Positions 1-9,894 of a DNA stretch of 64,000 bases are shown here, piece by piece. Made by a program: the position numbers and the translations under genes. The notes beneath the pieces are model-generated. The model did not search any database and was not told the DNA's origin. It saw only the letters and a list, made by a program, of their open reading frames with translations. The DNA is from Diplonema papillatum (taxonomy: Eukaryota > Euglenozoa > Diplonemea > Diplonemida > Diplonemidae). The stretch is from assembly GCA_030068145.1 (NCBI GenBank), contig JAPJBO010001081.1:1-64000 (forward strand). Direction: 5' to 3'. Position 1 is the first letter of the stretch. Every line of letters begins with the position of its first letter.

Positions 1-2931
1 AATCACCAGAAGTACACCGCACGCAGTTTGGGGAGAGGGCTCCTCGTGGCTCGAGCATCACGGGAAGCACATTCTTTCCATCAACGACAAGAGTACGAAA
101 ACCCAGGTGACAAGAGCTGAGATCTCCGATGCGCTGAACGCCGACCCGAAAGCCCCGGTGGTAACTCTCCGGGTGGCTGTCCGCCTGCGCTGGGTCGAGA
201 AGACGAAACTGCTGGGACTCTGGATCGATCAGGATTTCTCCTTTGTGCCACACGTCCAGAGGGTGGTAGACAATTTCTCACTCAAGTTGAACTTCCTCCG
301 CCACCTCTCGGGGAAGTCCTACGGCTTCAGTACCCGCACGCTGCGCACCCTTTACCTTACGTATGTGCTACCGACGTTCACGTACGCCCTCGGGGTATAC
401 GGCCCCTTCCTTCTAACGTACGACTCGCTTGCGGAACCACAAGTGACGATGCTCGAACGACTTCACCGTCGGGCTCTCATCTGCGTGCTGGGGTGCAGGA
501 AGAACCTCAACGACTTCACTGCCCAGCAAGAAGCCGGGGTACTTCCGATCCGCGCGATCATCCAAGCGCGCATAGCCGCCCTCAGGGAGAGGATGCGACA
601 CCGACCGCAGCTCTGGAACCACGAGCTGGGCCTCAAGACGACGCTCAGCGACGCGTACGATAGCATCGACAACCTATCGGGAACGCACCTATGTGGACGG
701 GAGACCTTTCTCTTCAACCCCTTTGCCCCTTGGCAGCCTTGCCCTGACGTGGTCATAAACGCCTCGCTCCCGGGTAAGCGGGACGCCAGCAAGGCAGAAA
801 AGTTGAGCCGGGTCCTCAGGCAGCTGAGTAAACTGCCACCGGCGGACTGCTGCGTCTGGACTGACGGCTCTGTGGTGAGCAGCGACCCCCCGCCGGCCAC
901 GGTATGCGACCCGTATCGCTCCGAGGACTTGCGGCCGTGGATCAGGCGGTTCGTCGACAGGCCCACCTGGGGTGGTGCAGGCATCTTCTGCGAAATCGGC
1001 CCGACCGTGACATTCGAGGAGGTGGACGACCAACCGCTCGTGGCCCGATGCTTGCAAACCGGCCGGAAGACAATCCAGAAGTCGGTAAAAGCGGGCCGAT
1101 ACGTCTGCAGCTTCCGGACCGAGCAGGTTGCGATCTGTACTTCCCTCCACCTCCTCCAGCAACACCTACCTGCAACCTCTCAACCGCGCCACATCGTCGT
1201 TCTAAGCGACTCTCAGTCGCTCCTCAAAGTCCTCAGTCTGGGGTCGTATAAGCAGAAGGATCCAACCAACATTAGGATCTGGCTGCTGCTATGCGAGCTC
1301 AGAGCGAGGGGGTACGCGATAACGCTGCAATTCGTGTACGCTCACTGTGGGCTCGCGGGCAACGACATGGCGGACTCCTTGGCCAAGGCGGCGGCAGCTG
1401 AGCTCCAAGAATCTACTGCTCGCGCAGCCGCGACACATGCCACACCTCCACCTGCCATTCAAATTAGCGCCGCGGACGTCAAGTATCGACACAAGGCATA
1501 CCTGAACCTAGACAGGGAACGACAGGCCAGGGAAGCCTACTACCGGGCGGATAAGGACGGCAACACGACTCCGTTCGTTAGGCTGGTCAACGGCCGGACG
1601 ATAAAGCGGCGCCGGCACTTGACGCCTCGGGCCGAACGGGAGATTCGCCAGCTGCGCACCGGGCATCACCCACTCATCCGGACGATGTACACCCCGGACA
1701 TGCGCGCGCTCAGCACAGCCGAGCGCGCCCGAACCTTCCGCCCGTGCCCGATCTGCGGGTCGCTCACGACCAGCCCTGTGCTCCACCTGTTCAAGGCGTG
1801 CGCAGACGACGCGACCGCGCCCTTCAGGCTCGCGATGCGCAACCAGGTGGAACACCGCAACAAGGGCGGGTTCCCGAACGCGGCCGACGAACTGTGGTGC
1901 ACCTTGTTCGAGTACCCCGAACTCGCGCTTGCATACCTGCAGCGTGCGGGAGTACTCCCGCACTACACCATCCTCGCATCCTCAGCGTCCGAGCCCGAGC
2001 TCCAGTCGACTCAAAGCGTGCTGGACGCCGCCTCAGACATCTCGTCACAGGCGGAAGACATGTCGGACGAGCAGACAGTTGAATCGCAGCAACCGGAAGG
2101 CGATCTGGTTATGGTGGCCGAAGCGGACGACTGGCGGCTCTAGAAGCTTCTACTCTGGCTGACTTTTACTCCTTTCCCTCCTTCCCAACACCCCTCCCAC
2201 CTCTACCAAGGCCCCGCACAGCCCCGTGATAGAGTCACGGAGTGAGCCGCTTATCGAAGTAACAACCCCACACCGACGGACGAGAACCCGGAACGCCAGA
2301 CCGGTGACCGGCAACCACAAACACAGCCGCCAGCCAGGGCGACAACAGAGAACCGGTTGTTACTTCGAGCTGAAGGAATGCCCACTCCTCACCAAACGAC
2401 TAACAACTGTGTCGGAAACAAGGCCGGGGAGGCTGGTGAGAACCACTGTCACCAAACAACCAAACAGTTTTCTTTTGCCGCGGCGGCACCACGGATTCGT
2501 CACCCGGCCGTACAGGCCCCGATGGGGAGAAGCCGCGCAGGTGCTGGCGGCAACCTAGAAAAGCCCACCCGCAGCGACGCGAACGTAGTGGGAGGAAAGG
2601 CACCCCGAGCAATCGGAAGGAGCCACCCACAATCACCCACAGACACGCAACCACCTACATAAGTACGCCGAAGTTCAAGAACTTGAAGACATGCAATGCT
2701 GGAACCTCCGCTCAACTGAACCTAGTGGGCGCAGGGAAGCCACCGAGCGAAAAACGTACAATCAAGCAATCACTCTTTTCTTTCTGCTTTCACCCAAACC
2801 GGCAAACAAGCGGCCCAGTACAGCCGGCCTAACCTCGAAGCCGGCTCACAGAGCGGCTGTTCTTTACTTAGAATCGCGGTCCGTTGGGCCGGTGGAAAGG
2901 AAGGTGCCTGATGGAAAAAAAAAAAAAAAAA
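1..2931 (+). mobile_element. LINE family 1 copy, cut by the window start
   Basis: This is the 3' part of a non-LTR retrotransposon: the end of ORF2 (2-2143), a 3' UTR (2144-2914) and a 17-nt A tail (2915-2931). The same family recurs on the minus strand at 30973-33444 and 63373-63993, judged by a shared C-terminal CCHC segment and the downstream LW-LF-PE-AL-YLQ pattern. The 3' UTR holds no other gene that I can support. The tail faces the T run of the minus-strand family 2 LINE across a 4-bp spacer. Confidence 0.85.
2..2143 (+). CDS. LINE ORF2, C-terminal part (RT end, RNase H, CCHC)
   Basis: The frame is open from the first codon of the window, so the true start lies outside it; no start codon should be placed at the GTG at 107. 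What remains is the region after the RT palm, an RNase H domain and a CCHC knuckle. RNase H catalytic positions are visible in order: TDGS near 865, TEQVA near 1120, SDSQS near 1206, and HCGLAGNDMAD near 1342. The knuckle CPICG-x8-HLFKAC lies near 1744-1800. The frame closes with TAG. This is the architecture of I/Ingi-like APE LINEs. The polypeptide would reverse-transcribe its own RNA at a nicked target. It aligns by eye with the homologous frames at 30973-33444 and 11917-16386. Confidence 0.85.
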   Translation: MTRSTPHAVWGEGSSWLEHHGKHILSINDKSTKTQVTRAEISDALNADPKAPVVTLRVAVRLRWVEKTKLLGLWIDQDFSFVPHVQRVVDNFSLKLNFLRHLSGKSYGFSTRTLRTLYLTYVLPTFTYALGVYGPFLLTYDSLAEPQVTMLERLHRRALICVLGCRKNLNDFTAQQEAGVLPIRAIIQARIAALRERMRHRPQLWNHELGLKTTLSDAYDSIDNLSGTHLCGRETFLFNPFAPWQPCPDVVINASLPGKRDASKAEKLSRVLRQLSKLPPADCCVWTDGSVVSSDPPPATVCDPYRSEDLRPWIRRFVDRPTWGGAGIFCEIGPTVTFEEVDDQPLVARCLQTGRKTIQKSVKAGRYVCSFRTEQVAICTSLHLLQQHLPATSQPRHIVVLSDSQSLLKVLSLGSYKQKDPTNIRIWLLLCELRARGYAITLQFVYAHCGLAGNDMADSLAKAAAAELQESTARAAATHATPPPAIQISAADVKYRHKAYLNLDRERQAREAYYRADKDGNTTPFVRLVNGRTIKRRRHLTPRAEREIRQLRTGHHPLIRTMYTPDMRALSTAERARTFRPCPICGSLTTSPVLHLFKACADDATAPFRLAMRNQVEHRNKGGFPNAADELWCTLFEYPELALAYLQRAGVLPHYTILASSASEPELQSTQSVLDAASDISSQAEDMSDEQTVESQQPEGDLVMVAEADDWRL

Positions 2932-2945
2932 GCCCTTTTTTTTTT
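2915..2945. repeat. Tail-to-tail A17/T10 junction of two LINEs
   Basis: An A run (2915-2931) ends the plus-strand LINE, followed by gccc and a T run (2936-2945) that is the poly(A) tail of the minus-strand LINE. The same arrangement recurs at 35314-35353, 49295-49326, 61859-61897 and 62265-62296. Confidence 0.9.
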
Positions 2946-3207
2946 GAACTCAGGGACCAGTTTGGAAGCAGAAGCAACGAACGAACGGGGCCTAAGCTAG
3001 AAAACTGGCGGCCAGGGGGGAAACCAATCTACACGATTAAACGGTAAGACCGGAAACTGGCCTGTCGCAGGGCATTTCCTGCATGCTGACAGTTGAAATA
3101 AGGGAGGAAGTGCGGGGTTTAGAGCGTGGGTCTTGGCGTCAAATGAGGAGTTTACATCTATTGGTTGTATTGGTCGTCTACAAGCAGTCTACTCTTCTGT
3201 ACAGCAT

Positions 3208-6200
3208 TTACACTTCAGATTCAAAGTCTCCCGTTTCCTGCAGCATTTGTATGGTTTTTGCGCAGTTTTCCGGTTTAAATAGTTCTGGTAGTCCCAGTTT
3301 CTCGGGAAAGAACATCGAACGGGTAGGTTTTGTTGCTGTACAGTTAATTAGTACGTGTTCTAGTAGGTTTTCTGGCTTTTCCTTGCAGTGCCAGCAGGTA
3401 CTGCCTCGGATATGCCGTTTTCTGTTTTCATTGCTGCACAGGTGTTCTTTGTTCAGGCTCGAATGCCCACATCGTATTTGTAGTAGAAAAGTACGTTGTT
3501 TGAGAGAGAGGTTGCCGGGCAGTTTGGCAGGTAGGCTTTGGTTGGTGGCTCGGTAGTGATGGCCTTGCGGCCTTTTACTGTACCAAGTTCGTCTAACTGA
3601 TTCGATGGTCCGTGCTTTGACTGAGTTGAGGTCTATGGGCACCAATTTGATGTTCCCTGGGTGAGGGGGCTTCTTTTGTACAAATTTAGCAATCTTGTCG
3701 GCGTCTTCGTTGCCTTGTATCCCGCAGTGGGAGGGAACGTGCACGATATGTAATGTTGCGTTTCTAGAGAGCAGGCAGTGCCACCTTTTCCAGATCATTT
3801 CGGACGCTTTGTCGTACTGTCTTTTTAGACCCTTTTCAAGAATCCGTAGTACTGACTGCGAGTCCGAACAGATAGCTATCCTGGGGTGGGTTAGATTTGG
3901 TAGCTGTGCTAGGAAATACGGGAGCAACTCAGTCGCCAGCAGTTGGGCTACCATTTCCGTGCGAAAAACCGAGGCATGTGCACCGCCGCTACATCCTACA
4001 GCAAAAGTTGACCCCGAGAGGCGAAATAGTCGTAACGTGAAACGACCTTTAAGTATTGTTGTGGGGAGTTTGATGGACCTTGTATGGTCGAATCCGGTGA
4101 TATGTATGACACACGCTGAGCCAGTGTGCAAGTCAAGGGGGGCTTTTGAACCATCAGTGTATATCAACAAGTCATACGGGCCATTCCGATGGAGGAATAA
4201 TTCGGTTATCTGTCGGTTGACTAGCGGTGTATTTGATTTTTTAACACCTGGGATGTTGGTTGTAAACTTGGCTAACGGTGCCGCTATTTGTTCAGGGGTG
4301 AGCGGTTCGGTGATGTGACTTTGTCGGGCCACACCGTTGAGGCCTGCTTGTTCCAGCACCAATTGAGCTCTTGCCAGCAATTTTCCTTTGTTCCATTGTT
4401 GCGCGGCGCACTGTCGTTTGGCCAGCGAATCTTTCTGTCGCCTTAAGTTTTCTACCAGGGTAACGCACTTGACGTCAGCAATGAGATTGAACGGAAGGAC
4501 CCGTGTCTCTAGGTGCAGTGCATGGAGAGGGGTGGATTGGGGAAGTCCGGACACGATCCTGAGTGCTCTATTGTGATCAGCCTTGAGCAGGCTCATGTTA
4601 CTATCGCTGATCGAGTGTCCGTAAATCGCCAGGCCATATGTCAGGACGGGGAGGGAATACGTGAGATACAGAGTTCTAAGGATTTCTTGATGATTCATTG
4701 CTAGCCGGGGCTTCAACTCATTTAGAACAGCTAAGCGAGAGTAAAAGCGTTTTCTAATTGTCTGTACATGGGGGTCAAAAGAAAGAGAGTTGTCCATGAT
4801 AACACCGAGGTATCTTGCACTAGTGACGTTGGGAATGCATTTGGACACAACTAATAGAATTCTTTCTTGGGTTCGCATAACCTGTGCAAGGGTATCATAA
4901 TCATGAACCTCGAACCCGTTGCATTCTGTTATCAACAACCCATCCAAGGAGTGAAGTTGTTGGTGCTCGAGTGCTTTTTGTGATAGTTTGAAGGTCAGCG
5001 TTTCTTCGTCAAAGAGGTCTGCCGGGAGGAGACCAATGGCCCGCAAAATTGATTTGTCCAGGGTGGTCAATTTCAGGGTTGACTTCAGGCTAATTGGGAA
5101 GTGTTCGATTGTACTTTCCGACGTGGGCGGCACGTGGATTAATTGAGACTTGGTTGCTGAGAGAGTAAGATCGAACCTGGTGGCCCAGGATTCAATGGTG
5201 TCAGTGACTATCTGGACCATTTCTTTGAGCTGTGCAACATCCTTATGTCTGCAAACGACCGCAAGATCATCAGCAAATAACGCGAAGAACAGCCCTGGAA
5301 ATTTTTCTTCAAGTTCTCTTGCAAGTGACTCTATGTACACCAAAAAAAGTGGCGGGGCAAGTACTGTACCCTGTGGTACCCCTTTGTTTAACTTGAACCG
5401 TTTTCCATGCGTACCGTTGACATTTACAAATGCTTTTCTGCCTCGTAGGAATGCATGGAGCCAGGAATGTAGCTTGCCCTTCACACCCAAGCTGCTCAGC
5501 TTGTCCATGAGTTTTGCTTTGTTGATTGTATCGAAAGCTTTGGTTATGTCAAAGAGAAGGAGCACAGAGTGTTCATTGTTATTGAATGCTTGCTCTAATT
5601 CTAGGTGGACTGCTGCGATTTGCTCCTCGGCTGATCTACCCTTTTGAAAGCCAGCCTGGGAAACATGTAATTTGTCATGCAAGACGTGCCGTAGTCTCAC
5701 GTGAATTACTCGTTCGAAGAGCTTCGCCAGGCAACTGGTTAGGGAGATCGGCCTATATGAGTCAATATCCTCCGGGGGCTTTCCTGGTTTATTCAACATC
5801 ATCATTTGGGCCAGTTTCCAGTCTCGTGGAACCACGGCCTTACACCATGACATGTTGAACAAGCGCAGTAATGTTTCTTTGGCTTCAAGACCCAGGTTCA
5901 ACAGCATTAGGTTGTTGACGCCATCAGGTCCGCTACTTGTCGTTGGTTTCAGGTCTGCGAGGCCCCATTCTAGCTCCGACATTGTGAGTGGGGTATCCTG
6001 CGTTGTTGTGTGACAAGCTCTGTCATAACTCGGCAGTTCTTCCCCTTCACTGACGTTCGCTAGGTATTGCCCCATTAAGTCAGCCTTCTTCCTGTCATCA
6101 AAGACAGTCTCTCCTTGTACGATAAGTGGCGGAATCACACAGTCAGGCCTCACCTCCGAGCTCACCTGTATCGCTTTATAGGCCTGTCTGATGGTGGAGA

Positions 6201-7452
6201 TCCGAGAGAGTCGCGAGGTATTCGATGCCAGTGTTTTGGTTTTTTCTTCAGCGATCAGTCCATTAATTCTACTTTGGGTTGCTTGAAGAGAGTTCTCATG
6301 GTCATTACACGAAATTCCAACTACTTTGTTGCGAATAATCTCAGCACGTAGCAAGTCTCTTTCTTGCATAGCCTCCTTGACTGCCTCAGTAAACCAGGTA
6401 TTACCCCGTCTTTTACCACAACGTGGCACGCACTTATCTCTCGTCGAGATCAATGACTTCGTAAACCGTTTCGCCAGCGTTGTAGTGTCATTTATTGATT
6501 TGAGGCGCCGCTGCTGACAGTCAACATCCGCCATGTACTGTCCCCAGTCGGCTTTGCCCCAGGCAAAGTCATTCACGTGTTTAGGTTCATTTGGAAACAA
6601 ACAAGGAAGAGATACAAGCATTGGAAGATGATCTGAGCCACCGGACCGCTTCAGTACCCTCCAGTTGGCTGACTCCCACTCGATAGGTGCAAGAAAAATG
6701 TCGGGTGACGTATTTGATTGTGGTCGCGTAGAGATTGAGGGATCGTTCAAGACGGCCAACTCAGATTGAAGTATCCATTCAAACAGAATTGGTGCAAGTC
6801 GATTACTAGGATGGTTGGTGGTAGCCCTGTTTTCCCACAAGGGATGATGGAGGTTCACATCGCCCCCAATGATGGCTGAGGAGGAAGGCAATAGAGTCGG
6901 ATCAAAGTAGTCAATACGCTCCTCTCCCGGGTTGGACCGTACTATGGGTGGTTTGTACAAGTTGACAACCCTGAGAGACGAGCCATCAGGTAAGAATACT
7001 TCCACATCCAATCTTTCTGTTGGGTCATTTACATTTGCCAGCTGAAAATCATGTTTTCTCTCAAATTTTATATTATCACGGACGAGCGTGAGTAACCCAC
7101 CTGCTACCGTCGGTTTTGCAGTTCCGTTTCTCCTGATTGTCCGGTCACGGCGTTCAACCTTGAAACCTGGAACGATTACGACCTCTTCGGGTGGTATCAA
7201 CACTTCCTGCAGCAGGAGGATGTCCAGATTGTACCGTTGGATGAGTTCGAGAACAAACTCTTTCCTCACCCTCCAGCTGTGACAATTAAAACAGAGGACT
7301 CGAAGCCAGCTGTTTTCTACCGTTTTTGGACCCGGGTTTGGGTGTATGTCTCCACACCGTGCTAAAGGAACACCGTGTGAGGATGCGTGTTTTTTGCGGT
7401 GTGCAGTCCGGCAGGAAGGAAGAGAAGCGTTGGCTAGCGTTGATGTGATGAC
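3208..7452 (-). CDS. LINE family 2 ORF2: 2A, AP endonuclease, RT, RNase H, CCHC
   Basis: A 1,414-codon frame runs from the ORF1 stop to a TAA. In order: a basic linker, the 2A-like motif CGDIHPNPGP (7356-7327), then APE endonuclease with FNCHSW (about residue 56), LLLQEV, GGDVNLHHPLW and SGGSDHLPM. RT follows with AGFQKGRSAEEQ, LFDITKAFDTI, GVPQGTVLAPPLF and FADD (about residue 724). RNase H has YTDGS (about residue 1100), FRTEMVAQ, CSDSQS and HCGIQGNEDAD. A C-terminal CWHC-HVLINC knuckle ends the protein. The first in-frame AUG lies after the endonuclease, so the start must be by UGA readthrough, reinitiation or a non-AUG codon. I favour readthrough because ORF1 is in the same frame. Confidence 0.9.
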   Translation of the reverse strand, partial: VITSTLANASLPSCRTAHRKKHASSHGVPLARCGDIHPNPGPKTVENSWLRVLCFNCHSWRVRKEFVLELIQRYNLDILLLQEVLIPPEEVVIVPGFKVERRDRTIRRNGTAKPTVAGGLLTLVRDNIKFERKHDFQLANVNDPTERLDVEVFLPDGSSLRVVNLYKPPIVRSNPGEERIDYFDPTLLPSSSAIIGGDVNLHHPLWENRATTNHPSNRLAPILFEWILQSELAVLNDPSISTRPQSNTSPDIFLAPIEWESANWRVLKRSGGSDHLPMLVSLPCLFPNEPKHVNDFAWGKADWGQYMADVDCQQRRLKSINDTTTLAKRFTKSLISTRDKCVPRCGKRRGNTWFTEAVKEAMQERDLLRAEIIRNKVVGISCNDHENSLQATQSRINGLIAEEKTKTLASNTSRLSRISTIRQAYKAIQVSSEVRPDCVIPPLIVQGETVFDDRKKADLMGQYLANVSEGEELPSYDRACHTTTQDTPLTMSELEWGLADLKPTTSSGPDGVNNLMLLNLGLEAKETLLRLFNMSWCKAVVPRDWKLAQMMMLNKPGKPPEDIDSYRPISLTSCLAKLFERVIHVRLRHVLHDKLHVSQAGFQKGRSAEEQIAAVHLELEQAFNNNEHSVLLLFDITKAFDTINKAKLMDKLSSLGVKGKLHSWLHAFLRGRKAFVNVNGTHGKRFKLNKGVPQGTVLAPPLFLVYIESLARELEEKFPGLFFALFADDLAVVCRHKDVAQLKEMVQIVTDTIESWATRFDLTLSATKSQLIHVPPTSESTIEHFPISLKSTLKLTTLDKSILRAIGLLPADLFDEETLTFKLSQKALEHQQLHSLDGLLITECNGFEVHDYDTLAQVMRTQERILLVVSKCIPNVTSARYLGVIMDNSLSFDPHVQTIRKRFYSRLAVLNELKPRLAMNHQEILRTLYLTYSLPVLTYGLAIYGHSISDSNMSLLKADHNRALRIVSGLPQSTPLHALHLETRVLPFNLIADVKCVTLVENLRRQKDSLAKRQCAAQQWNKGKLLARAQLVLEQAGLNGVARQSHITEPLTPEQIAAPLAKFTTNIPGVKKSNTPLVNRQITELFLHRNGPYDLLIYTDGSKAPLDLHTGSACVIHITGFDHTRSIKLPTTILKGRFTLRLFRLSGSTFAVGCSGGAHASVFRTEMVAQLLATELLPYFLAQLPNLTHPRIAICSDSQSVLRILEKGLKRQYDKASEMIWKRWHCLLSRNATLHIVHVPSHCGIQGNEDADKIAKFVQKKPPHPGNIKLVPIDLNSVKARTIESVRRTWYSKRPQGHHYRATNQSLPAKLPGNLSLKQRTFLLQIRCGHSSLNKEHLCSNENRKRHIRGSTCWHCKEKPENLLEHVLINCTATKPTRSMFFPEKLGLPELFKPENCAKTIQMLQETGDFESEV
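7327..7356 (-). other. 2A-like ribosome-skipping motif in LINE ORF2
   Basis: The codons read CGDIHPNPGP, matching the 2A core D-(V/I)-x-x-N-P-G-P; His replaces the usual Glu. It lies 32 codons after the ORF1 stop and 14 codons before the conserved endonuclease Asn. Skipping between G and P would release the endonuclease-RT protein from anything translated ahead of it. The family rule is established for APE LINEs and picornaviruses; activity of this copy is inferred. Confidence 0.75.
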
Positions 7453-7455
7453 TCA
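7453..7455 (-). promoter_or_regulatory. In-frame UGA between ORF1 and ORF2 (possible readthrough site)
   Basis: The ORF1 stop reads AAG CAU UGA GUC on the minus strand. The next 61 codons up to the GTG at 7269 are open in the same frame and run into ORF2. UGA-G is not the strongest leaky context, so efficiency is uncertain. Confidence 0.55.
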
Positions 7456-8721
7456 ATGCTTGCTACCTCCTTTCTTGCCGGCCTTAGCCACTGGTCTGAC
7501 TTTTTCTCCTTCTGGGGGGGTTGCCTCCCTCTTGCGGCGGGAAGGTGGTGGCTCCTCTGTGGAGTCTTCATCAGTGCTGTCATCCGCAACTTGTGACTTT
7601 TTTTTCGAAGGACAACCTTTTCCTTTTTTCTTTTGATCTTCCTCCCTCCAAGATTGGAGCATTTCTCGAGTGTCATCCTGCTGCTGCCGCAGCATAACGC
7701 CGAACGTCGATGCCAGCTCAGCCGTCGTCCTCGACATCGCCTTCTCAATCTGTTGATTGAGGTCGCTGCGCAGCGTCTTGGTCGCGTCGTCGATCTTGCA
7801 CGACTGCGTCTTCGCCGATTCCTCCAAGGAGTTTGCGAGCTCCTTTCTCAAGGAGTCGTTTTGGGCGTTGATTGATTGTTTGAGCTTTTCGAGCTCAGTC
7901 TGCGTTACGAACTTGTTGTTCGTCAGAATTGTCGGACCGGTGGGTTTGGCGGTGGGGGTGTTGCTTGTTCTATCATTGGCGACTGGGGGTTGGTTGCGGG
8001 GTCTGTCGGTGCGTTCAACAGTGAGTTGGGCGCCATCGACGTAGACTTCGGCGTTGGGGGGGTCGTCAACACTCTTGACTACCCAGTGGCGTCCTTCATC
8101 GGCTTCCACGGGTCTAGCAACTAAGGCAGACCAGCCCATCTTCTCCAAGGCTCGGGCGATCTGCTCTTTTCGGGCGGTGGCCGGAACCCCCTTCACCAAG
8201 AAGAAGCGACCCTTGTCCGTCTGACCGCCAACAAGAGCCACCACTGCTTCCAAGTGCGCTGCCCCTTCTTCCACACGTATCCCAAAACCTCTCCTGGAGA
8301 CCACCAGTCCCCAGTGCTGTGTCACGTCCACGCGGCCCATCCTTCTGACAGCTTCATCAGCTTCACCCACGTCCAGTCCACTCATCCACACCACGTCGAA
8401 CTTCTTCCGGGCCTCGAATGTCTCCTTAGAGACTAGACTTTTCACGAACAGCTTCTCGCGGCCGGACCCCCGTAGCAGCTTCTCAGCGAGACCTGCCCCC
8501 GAAAAGCAGAGCATCGAAAACACTTCCCCCGAGCCGACGTTCCGGATTTCTGGTCTTGCAAGCCTGAACTGGGCCGTTGTACCAAACAATTTCACCAGTC
8601 GCAGCTTGACTTCCTTGATCAAGTCGTCTTGATCTCCGAAAAGCACCGTTTCTACCGCCCGGTGGATCTCAACCACCACTCCTGTCGACGCTTCCCAGAC
8701 ACCCGTTGTGGTTCTTGCCAT
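7453..8721 (-). CDS. LINE family 2 ORF1 protein
   Basis: A 422-residue frame with an ATG start that is the first AUG of the element. Residues about 130-245 form an RRM-like region (GRFFLVKGVP, KMGWSALVARP, GRHWVVKSVDD) that is shared in pattern with ORF1 of family B at 16388-19762 (YFLVSGVP, SLGWTAQP, GRHIEWAVKS). Residues about 270-370 look like a coiled coil rich in Glu, Lys, Gln and Leu. The tail is Lys-rich. No zinc knuckle is present. The likely role is binding and chaperoning the element RNA in a ribonucleoprotein particle, as known for LINE ORF1 proteins. It ends in UGA in frame with ORF2. Confidence 0.8.
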   Translation of the reverse strand: MARTTTGVWEASTGVVVEIHRAVETVLFGDQDDLIKEVKLRLVKLFGTTAQFRLARPEIRNVGSGEVFSMLCFSGAGLAEKLLRGSGREKLFVKSLVSKETFEARKKFDVVWMSGLDVGEADEAVRRMGRVDVTQHWGLVVSRRGFGIRVEEGAAHLEAVVALVGGQTDKGRFFLVKGVPATARKEQIARALEKMGWSALVARPVEADEGRHWVVKSVDDPPNAEVYVDGAQLTVERTDRPRNQPPVANDRTSNTPTAKPTGPTILTNNKFVTQTELEKLKQSINAQNDSLRKELANSLEESAKTQSCKIDDATKTLRSDLNQQIEKAMSRTTAELASTFGVMLRQQQDDTREMLQSWREEDQKKKGKGCPSKKKSQVADDSTDEDSTEEPPPSRRKREATPPEGEKVRPVAKAGKKGGSKH

Positions 8722-8804
8722 TTTCCCGTTAAATTCAATTTTGTAGGGGGTGTGTTATTCGAGACTGGAGGTCCAATAAAGTACAGAAACTGTAGCTTTT
8801 AAAT

Positions 8805-9294
8805 CGTTGGTAGCCCGAGGTTTGGCAACATGGCCTAACGGTTACCGCACCCTCCTGGGCCCCTGTAGGCCATGGTTCGATTCCCCCGGTCCGATTTTTT
8901 TTTTTGCGATTTTTCGGTGTGAAAAGCAGCCGTCTGGAAATTATTTACGAGGTCTTTTTGGGAAATCTTTTGGTTTTCGAGTAGTTCTGGGATGCGCGAT
9001 TATGGGCAAGCTGCCAGCTAGCCCAGCGATCAAAATCTGACCCCCTCCTGGATGCAGAGAGAAAAAAAACCGATCTCCAGGACCCCATTTTTTCGGGTGC
9101 CGACCTCCATTTCCGGGGGGGGGGTCGGTCAAAATTTTTATCCGACCAAATATTCGGAAAGCCCTGTCCTCAACGGATTCAAACGTGTCCTCAAAATCTC
9201 GAAACCGACCATTTTCGGACCTGCAGATGGAATTTTTCGGCAGAAATCCGAAAAAAGCCGAAATCTGTGACACTTTTTCGTGGAATGGGTGATA
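8805..9294 (+). mobile_element. Repeat X: putative tRNA-headed SINE
   Basis: The 5' part (about 8818-8893) carries a pol III-like A box (tggcctaacggtta) and B box (ggttcgattcc) followed by a T run, so it looks like a degraded tRNA. The acceptor stem does not pair, so I do not call a tRNA gene. The body (9052-9294) is repeated inverted at 35741-36024, where the tRNA head is shortened and 8872-9060 is missing. Confidence 0.5.
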
Positions 9295-9884
9295 CATCTC
9301 TCGCGGGGCTGAGGGAGCTTGCGCAACTCCAATGTCCACTTCGAGCATAGGTCGAGCTTCGACCCGAAGTTGTGCGTGACCGGCGTGACGTAAACGATGC
9401 ACGTGCGCTGTGCCCCGCTGTAGCTGCACGTATCGCTGATGTACTAACTAACATATTGCCCTGACTCCGACGGTCCTTAGCGACACGTCCCTCAGACTCA
9501 GAGTCAGCGAGACACCGTGTTCCTGCACTCGATGCATGCGACACATCATACTTTTCATCATAACGACACGAAAACCTGGGTGGTCACCCGTTTTCTGTGC
9601 GAGTTGGTGAGTTGCTTCACGGCGACATTCACCAGAAGCTGGCAGAGCTGGTTACTACAGTACAGGGCCACAAAGCAGGCTTGTACTGGCTGGAATCGGG
9701 TACCTGTCGTAAAAATCCCAAAAAACTCCAAAAAAAACACAGATATGGTGGTTATACGGCAATTGCGGCCGGTTTTCAGGAGGGAAAAAAAACCGGAAAA
9801 ATTCGCCACATCCGCCACACGACTTTTTCATTTTCGTGTGGCAAATGTGGGCCACACGTGGCAACCGTGTGGCGACCAGCCCTG
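9295..9884 (+). repeat. Repeat Y, full copy
   Basis: A 590-bp repeat present inverted at 37771-38357 and partly at 39098-39464. All three copies share the right end gcgaccagccctgg. The right half contains nested gccacacg/cgtgtggc inverted repeats able to form hairpins. No coding capacity is evident. It may be a non-autonomous element. Confidence 0.7.
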
Positions 9885-9894
9885 GGTGAACATT

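Larger units (their letters stand above)
2936..8758 (-). mobile_element. Intact APE-type LINE (family 2)
   Basis: A full-length-looking non-LTR element on the minus strand: 5' leader of at most 37 nt, ORF1 (8721-7453), ORF2 (7452-3208), 3' UTR (3207-2946) and a poly(A) tail seen as the T run at 2936-2945. Both frames are uninterrupted apart from the single UGA between them. Base composition is more AT-rich than the RLE and family B elements nearby, so it is a separate lineage. The 5' limit is set by the repeat beginning with the motif cgagactggaggtcc at about 8759. Confidence 0.9.

Noticed and set aside
107-109. GTG as the start of the first LINE frame
   Set aside because: The frame is open to the window start and aligns with homologous LINE sequence upstream of this codon.
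7453-7455. UGA as a reassigned sense codon in this organism
   Set aside because: Long intact frames (2,074, 1,414 and 1,489 codons) contain no internal UGA, all Trp codons are UGG, and several frames end properly in UGA.
8818-8893. A functional tRNA gene
   Set aside because: A and B boxes are present but the acceptor stem cannot pair and the head recurs in a dispersed repeat.
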